Shown: positions 32,201 to 37,002 of the stretch, one piece after another
Layout of the letters: the number at the start of each line of letters is the position of its first letter
Position numbering within the stretch: the stretch's first letter is position 1
Source of the DNA: JAAZAI01 sp050942875
Lineage (GTDB): Bacteria > Verrucomicrobiota > Kiritimatiellia > RFP12 > UBA3636
DNA length: 37,002 bases
Direction of reading: 5' to 3'
NCBI GenBank assembly: GCA_050942875.1
Contig: JBMNOD010000033.1
Span: 1-37,002 of the forward strand
Position numbers and translations under genes: made by a program
The notes under the pieces: generated by a model
Seen by the model: only the letters and a program-made list of their open reading frames with translations
Databases searched by the model: none
Told to the model about the DNA's origin: nothing

Positions 32201-32510
32201 GCCGACGCGCCCGATGCTGGCTCCAATGGCAGCGGTAGCGCCCCGCCAGGGTCTCGAACGTCACCTCGGCGAAGCACTCGCCCGTCTGGCGGGACATCAC
32301 TTCGTTGCCGCTCTTGTTGACCCGGTCCAGACGCGGCGTGCGTCCGTAAAGCGCGAGGCAGATGGCGTCGAGGATGGTCGTCTTGCCCGATCCAGTGGGG
32401 CCGGTGATGGCGAAAATGCCGTCGGAAACGTAGGCCGGATGCGTCAGGTCGATCGCCCAGTCGCCGACGAGCGAGTTGAGGTTCTTGAAGCGTATTTGCA
32501 GGATTCTCAT
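29265..32510 (-). CDS. sbcC: Exonuclease subunit SbcC
   Basis: 1081 residues, close to the 1048 of E. coli SbcC. ATPase of the SbcCD nuclease, which cuts hairpins and processes DNA ends. Rad50/SMC layout: N-terminal Walker A GPTGSGKTTILDAICLALYG (about 37-56), a long coiled coil (about 180-900), a central zinc hook CPLCGATEHPY (near 545), and a C-terminal LSGGESFIVSLALALGLS signature followed by Walker B LFLDEGFGTLD and ISHVPALKERI. The start ATG overlaps the sbcD stop as ATGA, so the two subunits are co-translated. Confidence 0.97.
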   Translation of the reverse strand: MRILQIRFKNLNSLVGDWAIDLTHPAYVSDGIFAITGPTGSGKTTILDAICLALYGRTPRLDRVNKSGNEVMSRQTGECFAEVTFETLAGRYRCHWSQHRARRRPDGELQAPRREIANADTGEIFESSIQGVADKVVEVTGMDFERFTRSMLLAQGGFAVFLQAAPDDRAPILEQITGTEIYSKISIRVHERQREEQTELERLQAEIKGIQILGPEEEQARKQALDDKRQAEAALAAASAVTKKAIDWLAAIGGLKQEIASLADESDKLQSEIEAFQPDREKLDRALNAASLDGAYATLAAARKQQTHDQAALKAEEASLPGLEAAAQEQADALQAAERQTTEKKEALQAAAPTLQKVRSLDQKLGDQQNAVAEGEAGCQRDSAGIEADKAARLAQQDKRAEACDALELVDDDLREHARDEWLVGGLAGVEEQLNGLLERQAEIAQKEAAQVKAAASLEQAAKALEDHRRQVAAKRQKLDDAAQRLRQGQEALNQLLGGRLLREYRAEKDALLREMAYLAKIAELEAHRAKLEDGKPCPLCGATEHPYAAGNVPTPDETERKIEDLTRLIKQAEAQGNAIEEFAKAESAAREKVVEAESRESVVANGRTVAEQKLAEAQEDLQERRADFAERRQAVAAKLQPLGIAEIPEAEIAPLRTTLQARLEAWQGRVGQKAEIEKRISALDGELKRLDAVIETQGAALAEKRRQLEILKGEFAATRAERQALYGDKNPDAEERRLNQAVAAAESAEKQSREQHGKLQQLLNTARDRVETLKRRLARQEPELGRLETAFSAARASAGFSDEAEFLAARLPSERRAELAAAASNLNERQTDLNARRKDREARLAAEMARNLTEETLEALQPRFIEQEEALKELRDAIAGLRHELNENATARARIAEKQTAINAQRKECRQWDALHELIGSADGKKYRNFAQGLTFEIMVGHANRQLRKMTDRYLLVRDEASPLELNVVDNYQAGEIRSTKNLSGGESFIVSLALALGLSHMSSRNIRVDSLFLDEGFGTLDDEALDMALETLAGLQQDGKLIGVISHVPALKERIATQIEVTPVSGGRSRISGPGAIQN

Positions 32511-33751
32511 CGACAGCCCCCCTGTTCCGCCTGCTTGTCGTCTTCCTGGACGGACTTCACCGCTTCCCGATACGTCCGCAACAGCTCGGGGCGCTGCTCA
32601 TCCGGCACGTTGTGAACGGCAAGGCAGCGTTCGAACACGTCGTCCTCGGTCAGATCGTCGAGCGTTTCCTCCACGTGGAGCTGGCTGAGCACGCGGTCGA
32701 TGACGCGGTTGTTCTTGATCCGGAGGATTTCCATCGAGGTGCCGGCAATCGCCGCTTCAAGGCGCTCGCGCAGGTCGCCGATGATGTCGTCGCCCTCGTA
32801 GACGACTTCGAGCCAGCTTTTGGAGTCCTCTGCCGCCAATTCGCGGATGCGGCGCTCGATGTCGTCCCACCCGCCCTGGATCGATTCGAGCGTTTGAAAG
32901 ACGGGCACGTCGATCAGTCGCACGGAGGCGGCTCTGCCGTCAAACGTGACTTCGCAAACGCCCTTCTTCTGCTTGGTCTCGCCAAACCCCATGGGCAGGG
33001 GGGAACCGCTGTACCGCATGGTTTCGATGCCGCCCACCGTTTGCGGGACGTGGAGGTGCCCGAGCGCCAGGTAGTCGATGCCGGCGGGGAAGGTCTCGGT
33101 TCCCACATGCGCCAGGGAGCCCACGTAGAGCTCGCGCACGCCATCGCCGTCGATGGTCTTCCCGCCGGCGGTGAACAGATGCCCCATCGCGACGATGGGG
33201 ATGCCGCCCCCGAATGCCGCGCGCTTCCGTTCGGCGCAAGCGACGACCTCGGCGTAATGCCGGCGGATGCCGGCGGCCATTTTCCGTTCCTTGTCCGCGA
33301 CGCTCTCGCCGGCTTCCGCCACGCGGATGTCCCGATCGCGGAGGTAGGGCACGGCGCAGACGATCAGCTCCGGCCCGCCTTGCGCATTGCGGAGCACGAG
33401 CACCTCGTCTTCCGCGGATTCCTCGCGACTGCCGATCACATGGACGTTGAGCGCCTTGAGCAGCACCTTGGGGGCGTTGAGAAAGGACGGCGAATCGTGG
33501 TTCCCGGCAATGACGACGACGTGCCGACAGCTCGAAGCGACCACCCGGCACAAAAAGCCGTAGTAGAGCTCCTGTGCGCGGTTGCTCGGCGCCGTCGTGT
33601 CGAAGACGTCGCCCGCCACCAGCAACGCGTCGATCCTGTTCTCCCGGATCGTCTCCGCCAGCCAGCCCAGGAACGCCTCGAATTCCTCATGGCGCTTCCG
33701 TCCATGAAGGCTACGGCCGAGGTGCCAGTCAGACGTGTGCAGGATTTTCAT
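32507..33751 (-). CDS. sbcD: Exonuclease subunit SbcD
   Basis: 414 residues. ATG 33751 has a strong AGGAGG Shine-Dalgarno 4 nt upstream, which rules out the longer frame to 33805. Mre11-type metallophosphoesterase, the nuclease subunit of SbcCD. Metal-binding motifs in order: HTSDWHLGR (D and H), LLVAGDVFD, VVVIAGNHDSP, MGHLF and LGHLHVPQ. The C-terminal half (about 290-414) is the SbcD cap/SbcC-binding region. The sites at 33826-33934 lie just upstream of the gene. Confidence 0.97.
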   Translation of the reverse strand: MKILHTSDWHLGRSLHGRKRHEEFEAFLGWLAETIRENRIDALLVAGDVFDTTAPSNRAQELYYGFLCRVVASSCRHVVVIAGNHDSPSFLNAPKVLLKALNVHVIGSREESAEDEVLVLRNAQGGPELIVCAVPYLRDRDIRVAEAGESVADKERKMAAGIRRHYAEVVACAERKRAAFGGGIPIVAMGHLFTAGGKTIDGDGVRELYVGSLAHVGTETFPAGIDYLALGHLHVPQTVGGIETMRYSGSPLPMGFGETKQKKGVCEVTFDGRAASVRLIDVPVFQTLESIQGGWDDIERRIRELAAEDSKSWLEVVYEGDDIIGDLRERLEAAIAGTSMEILRIKNNRVIDRVLSQLHVEETLDDLTEDDVFERCLAVHNVPDEQRPELLRTYREAVKSVQEDDKQAEQGGCR

Positions 33752-33825
33752 CGAACCTCCTGTAACGCCCAGCCCCTGTTGACCGACGAAATTGCGCATA
33801 TTCATATGGTTTCATGCCGCCTTTA

Positions 33826-33934
33826 TATGCATAAACACTTTTAATGCACGCTATGCACAAATCTTATGCACGATACTAACAAGCCTTATGCACGCATGCA
33901 TAAAAAAGGCGTTTACCGTGTATAAAACGCATGC
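33826..33934. promoter_or_regulatory. Cluster of ATGCAC/ATGCAT sites upstream of sbcD
   Basis: TATGCAC at 33852-33858, 33865-33871 and 33887-33893; TAATGCAC at 33842-33849; ATGCAT at 33827-33832 and 33896-33901; GCATGC at 33929-33934. On the minus strand these read GTGCATA. The cluster covers the 3' end of the AlbA_2 gene and ends about 75 nt before the sbcD start. Such clustering in one orientation suggests an operator array; the binding factor is unknown. Confidence 0.5.
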
Positions 33935-35572
33935 TTCTTCTCCCCGATTTTGGTTAGCAACCCTTTGCCAACTTTTGAGCAAGCGATAAGCTTGCGGTCC
34001 GCTTAGGTGGCACAAATCCATAACATCAGCTCGCTTAATGCGTCCATGTTTTTCAATATAGCTTAGCACCATCTGTTCCTGCTGAATGGGCGCGAACCCA
34101 GCCTGTCGAATGTATTCCGACTTTTGTCCTGCTTTTTGATACATCGTTGCACTGAGTGTATAGGTTCGCCCCCTCCCTGTGCCGTGGGGTTCCAAAAAGC
34201 CGGTTTCCACCAGCTTTTCCAATGTGGCACGAACATGGGCTTCGGGTTTTTGGACGGATGGAACAAGGTCGGAGGTGGTCAGCCGCCGCTCGTCGCGCAA
34301 ACGGGCCAGAATGATGAGAGAGTCGATCGGCATGTCGCCTAGCTTGTCCTCTTGTTCAACAACCATCTTGAGAAAATCAAGGTCGGCAGCAGCATTGGAC
34401 ATCTTCACGGAAACCGTGACTTCATCGGACGTTGAATAGTCTGGCATTGGGCGCCCATAACGCAACAGGCCCTCGTAGATTCGATCAATACCGCGTCCGG
34501 TGCGTTCGGCTAAGCCAATGCGTTTGATCACATCAGCAAGAAGTGGATTGCGGGAACGCGGGTCGACAACAAGTAGGTTCGCCAGAGTCACGCCTTCCAC
34601 AAATCCACCAGGGTTGCTGATTGAAAGACCTTCTTCGGTAATCTTGACATGCACAGCCCCTAAACGGTAAAAGTCACGATGAACCAACGCATTGACAAAA
34701 GCTTCACGAAAAGCGCGGCGGTCATAGTTTGGGACGGGGACTCGAAAAAGCCCTATCTGAATTTCTTCTTCTTCAACACGCGAATTAAAAAGCAGTTCCA
34801 CCTTCTCAAAGGTTTCCAGCAGAGGCTTGCGAAAGAACTCGTTCGCCTTGACATCCGTGCCCTGAAGTACCTGAAAGGCAATTTCATAGGCAGGAAGGAG
34901 GTGGCGCAAAAGCTCTTCTGTGCCCAAAAGCAACACCCCGGCAACAGTCGGCCGCCTGACGCCGTTCATCTCCCGGCAAAACCCTAGAGCACCATCCAAC
35001 TCTTCATCCGCCAATGACAAAAGCGATTGATCTCCGCCATATTTCTTGATGGCATTACGAATTCGCAGACGTTGCAAAGGATCAAACTGTTCAACGTCCA
35101 TTGCCTCTAGAATCATGGCAGAAGGATCGACAAGCCCCATTGACGATTGGCGTTGAATGAACTCATGGGGATAAAACGGCACAGTCTCCGGCGTGCCATC
35201 GAGTTTGATTCGCCTCCGAACCAAAAGTCCGTCAGCTGTCGATACCAGACACCGTGATTTAGGTACCGATATGCGGGCGATGGTTTTGCCCTTCAACACG
35301 TGCCGTTCCACGCGGACGGATAGGGCGGGGTTGGTTCTATTGGCGATCAAGGAAGGAATGCCTGAAATATGGGCGTGGTTCGCATGGAGACCGATAACCG
35401 TGCCATCATCTTCAACCCCAAGCAGCAAATTCCCTCCATCGGTGTTGGCCAACGAAACCACCGCCGCTAAAAGATCTCGATCTGGCAGACATTTCAGGTC
35501 GCTCTTGAATTCCAACGACAGGCCTTCGCCTCGTTGAATTGTTTTTTCAATTCCACATCCATTCGCGTCCAT
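33851..35572 (-). CDS. AlbA_2 / RecG-like ATP-binding regulator with winged-helix C-terminus
   Basis: 573 residues. N-terminal AlbA_2 (Schlafen-like) domain (about 14-120: LSLEFKSDLKCLPDRDLL, NTDGGNLLLGVEDDGTVIGL). Central RecG-like HATPase_c_4 region (about 285-385: RRAFREAFVNALVHRDFY, ISNPGGFVEGVT, RNPLLADVIKRIGLAERTGRGIDRI in pieces). Then winged-helix-like segments (about 415-545: MPIDSLIILARLRDERRLTTSDL, YIEKHGRIKRADVMDLCHLS in pieces). Such proteins are usually annotated as transcriptional regulators or putative ATP-binding DNA-binding proteins, often in defence islands; the exact role is unknown. Base composition is visibly AT-richer than its neighbours, suggesting transfer. The first codons lie in an ATGAATGGACGCGAATGG repeat, and the last about 15 codons lie in the ATGCAC cluster. 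Confidence 0.8.
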   Translation of the reverse strand: MDANGCGIEKTIQRGEGLSLEFKSDLKCLPDRDLLAAVVSLANTDGGNLLLGVEDDGTVIGLHANHAHISGIPSLIANRTNPALSVRVERHVLKGKTIARISVPKSRCLVSTADGLLVRRRIKLDGTPETVPFYPHEFIQRQSSMGLVDPSAMILEAMDVEQFDPLQRLRIRNAIKKYGGDQSLLSLADEELDGALGFCREMNGVRRPTVAGVLLLGTEELLRHLLPAYEIAFQVLQGTDVKANEFFRKPLLETFEKVELLFNSRVEEEEIQIGLFRVPVPNYDRRAFREAFVNALVHRDFYRLGAVHVKITEEGLSISNPGGFVEGVTLANLLVVDPRSRNPLLADVIKRIGLAERTGRGIDRIYEGLLRYGRPMPDYSTSDEVTVSVKMSNAAADLDFLKMVVEQEDKLGDMPIDSLIILARLRDERRLTTSDLVPSVQKPEAHVRATLEKLVETGFLEPHGTGRGRTYTLSATMYQKAGQKSEYIRQAGFAPIQQEQMVLSYIEKHGRIKRADVMDLCHLSGPQAYRLLKSWQRVANQNRGEEACVLYTVNAFFMHACIRLVSIVHKICA

Positions 35573-35609
35573 TCATGCTTCCTGTACTTTGTGTTTATCG
35601 GTGCCGCCT

Positions 35610-36644
35610 TCATTGACCGGTGTGTTTGCATTGAAATTGATCCCGAAAGACCGCGTTCGACCAGGCCTGCAAGCCCGACGCGTCTTCGACCGTGACGCGG
35701 ACGTAGTCGTAGAAATCGTCGCGGATCGGAAGTTCGGCGGAAACGAGGGGTTTGTCCCCGAGAGCGTGCGACACGGCGGCGGCGCGCCCCGATGAATTGA
35801 CGGTGATTTTTCGCGCCGGGGAGCATGTCACGTGCAGCACGCCGTCTTCGATCCAGAGCGCTTTGATTTCGGGGCCGCTCGACGAATAGAAATCGCCGCG
35901 GCGGAGGGCGTCGAACACCGTTTCGTAGTCCAGCCGCGCCGCATGGACAACGACCCATCCGCCAAGGGAGTCGTGCCCGGGATGGCCGTAGGGGTGGCGG
36001 TTGTGGTTGTCGTCCGTGGCGAGGCACTTGAGTCGCTTGCCCTGGCGGAGCAGCTCGTCATACGGCGTCGTGGAGTCCGGAAACCCGATGCGCACACAGC
36101 CGGTGTTGAAGACCTCGATGCCGAAAAGTCCTTCAAGCGGCAGGTAGTCCATGCTCTGCGCCAGCGACCAGACCGGATGGTTGTAAGTCACCAGATAGCC
36201 GAGTTTGTTGGCTTCTCGGATGATCCGGTTGAGGAAGTCCGGGCCGTCTTCGCGCGGGACGATTCCGCCTGCCGTGGCGACCTTGTGCTTGATGTCGTTC
36301 GGATCGCACCAGACGGCGTCGGGATCGTAGCAAACGTGGGTGACATCGTCAGGGCGCGGGGCGATTAGGTTGAGATGCGTTGTCTTGCAATCGGCAAACG
36401 ACCGGGTCGGCTTCCGCTCGTTTACGGAAAGCTCGTAGCCCGTGAGCGCGAGGAAGTTGTCGTCCGTCAGACGGGAGTGGTTCATGGACAGCTCATGGTC
36501 GGTAAAGGCCACGATGCTGTAGCCATGCGCTTGGTAGTGGGCTTTGGTTTGTTCGGGCGTCATGTCGCCATCGGACATGGTCGTGTGGCAATGGAGGTTG
36601 GCTTTGTAGGCATTGACGCCGGGAGTCAGTATGTCGTAGTGCAT
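35610..36644 (-). CDS. PHP-domain metal-dependent phosphoesterase
   Basis: 344 residues from ATG 36644; the longer frame to 36731 adds a segment that is not family-like. PHP-family hydrolase with the usual metal ligands in order: NLHCHTTMSDGDMTPEQ (H-x-H and D), YSIVAFTDHE, then GYLVTYNHPVWS and LATDDNHN with H-x-x-x-x-G-H further on. The C-terminal 90 residues form a beta-rich domain (ALWIEDGVLHVTCSPARKI, YDYVRVTVED) typical of 'CehA/McbA'-type members. Substrate unknown. No signal peptide in the chosen form, and no Shine-Dalgarno seen at the start. Confidence 0.85.
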   Translation of the reverse strand: MHYDILTPGVNAYKANLHCHTTMSDGDMTPEQTKAHYQAHGYSIVAFTDHELSMNHSRLTDDNFLALTGYELSVNERKPTRSFADCKTTHLNLIAPRPDDVTHVCYDPDAVWCDPNDIKHKVATAGGIVPREDGPDFLNRIIREANKLGYLVTYNHPVWSLAQSMDYLPLEGLFGIEVFNTGCVRIGFPDSTTPYDELLRQGKRLKCLATDDNHNRHPYGHPGHDSLGGWVVVHAARLDYETVFDALRRGDFYSSSGPEIKALWIEDGVLHVTCSPARKITVNSSGRAAAVSHALGDKPLVSAELPIRDDFYDYVRVTVEDASGLQAWSNAVFRDQFQCKHTGQ

Positions 36645-36813
36645 GGTTTTCGGGGGCTGTAGTGTAGGATGCTGGCGGGCAATCCAAAAGACGAAGGGCA
36701 GGAAGAATGGGACAGCATGAAAAAACAACATCCCAAGCGTACCATTTTCGCTCGAACTTCGTCCAGAACGATCACGCCGCCCACAAGGAAATAGGGGACA
36801 GACCCGAATGGCA
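36645..36813. other. Short intergenic region with GGGGACAGACCC repeat
   Basis: No gene. Positions 36790-36810 hold a further copy of the GGGGACAGACCC-type repeat, directly after the stop codon of the partial gene at the right edge. Other copies are at 111-132, 7941-7966 and 8307-8329. Confidence 0.5.
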
Positions 36814-37002
36814 CTATGGCCACGGCGGGGAGGTGCGCAAGAGGGTGTGGGATCGCAAGACGCTTTTCCGGTGCGTGGTGGCGCAGGCCGCGTCGTTCAA
36901 CGCCTCCTGCTCCTCCGCCGTCAAGGCGCTCCAGGCGGCGGGGCGCAAATGCTCCTCGAACACGTCGGGCTGCAGCCAGGCCGCGGGCCGGTTCCCCTTG
37001 GA
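36814..37002 (-). CDS. C-terminal end of an unknown protein (cut by window edge)
   Basis: 62 codons plus a TAG stop, open at the right edge on the minus strand. Third codon positions are almost all G or C over the first 45 codons, as in the real genes here. Visible text includes RPAAWLQPDVFEEHLRPAAW and LTAEEQEALNDAACATTHRK. I do not recognise the family. The GGGGTCTGTCCCC-like sequence right after the stop recalls motifs often found beside REP-associated transposases, but that link is from memory only. Confidence 0.55.
   Translation of the reverse strand, partial: SKGNRPAAWLQPDVFEEHLRPAAWSALTAEEQEALNDAACATTHRKSVLRSHTLLRTSPPWP

Noticed and set aside
32507..35572. Defence island made of AlbA_2 regulator plus sbcDC
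   Set aside because: sbcDC is housekeeping repair and no toxin, nuclease or other defence gene accompanies it. Only the regulator itself is suspicious.

Overview
The window reads as a high-GC bacterial chromosome segment with dense genes and a few long, repeat-filled intergenic stretches. The best guess is the PVC superphylum, probably Kiritimatiellota or Lentisphaerota. This is an inference from gene style: a giant secreted beta-helix protein, a TPR/ExbB/ExbD/TonB operon, a kinase-hydrolase fusion and many short dispersed repeats. No rRNA or tRNA gene was seen that could fix the taxonomy. Nothing here was checked by a database search or alignment program.

Layout. 1-80: a strong terminator of a plus-strand gene left of the window. 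225-5337 (minus): TPR protein > ExbB > ExbD > TonB-like protein, a probable envelope energy-transducing operon. It is split between exbB and exbD by a 299-bp element with 58-bp inverted ends. 5648-7829 (minus): nfeD-like then flotillin, a membrane-microdomain pair. 7842-8816: about 1 kb of repeats. 8817-10954 (plus): a secreted GH28-like protein and an acyl-ACP thioesterase. 10923-14493 (minus): thiL > tsaE > kinase/glycosidase-like fusion, with 4-nt overlaps at both junctions; its end overlaps the thioesterase gene by 32 bp. 15069-27042 (plus): an Lnb-like (DUF4105) membrane protein overlapping by 11 nt a 3602-residue secreted beta-helix protein, which carries 419-residue near-identical tandem repeats. 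27538-28194 (minus): LUD-domain protein with a possibly leaderless transcript. 28195-29264: repeats. 29265-33751 (minus): sbcD and sbcC. 33851-35572 (minus): AlbA_2/RecG-like regulator of lower GC. 35610-36644 (minus): PHP-domain phosphoesterase. 36814-37002 (minus): end of an unknown gene.

How the parts may work together. The left operon and the flotillin pair serve the envelope. The central pair places a periplasmic/membrane enzyme directly before a giant exported surface protein. thiL and tsaE are housekeeping genes (thiamine diphosphate, tRNA t6A); sbcDC is DNA repair.

The most interesting material is (1) the giant protein with visible gene conversion between its repeats, coupled to an Lnb-like gene; (2) dispersed repeat families shared by the intergenic regions, three of which are translated in frame inside the TPR protein; (3) the inverted-repeat element inside the exb operon; (4) an ExbD with Asn at the position of the essential Asp; and (5) a cluster of GTGCATA-type sites upstream of sbcD.
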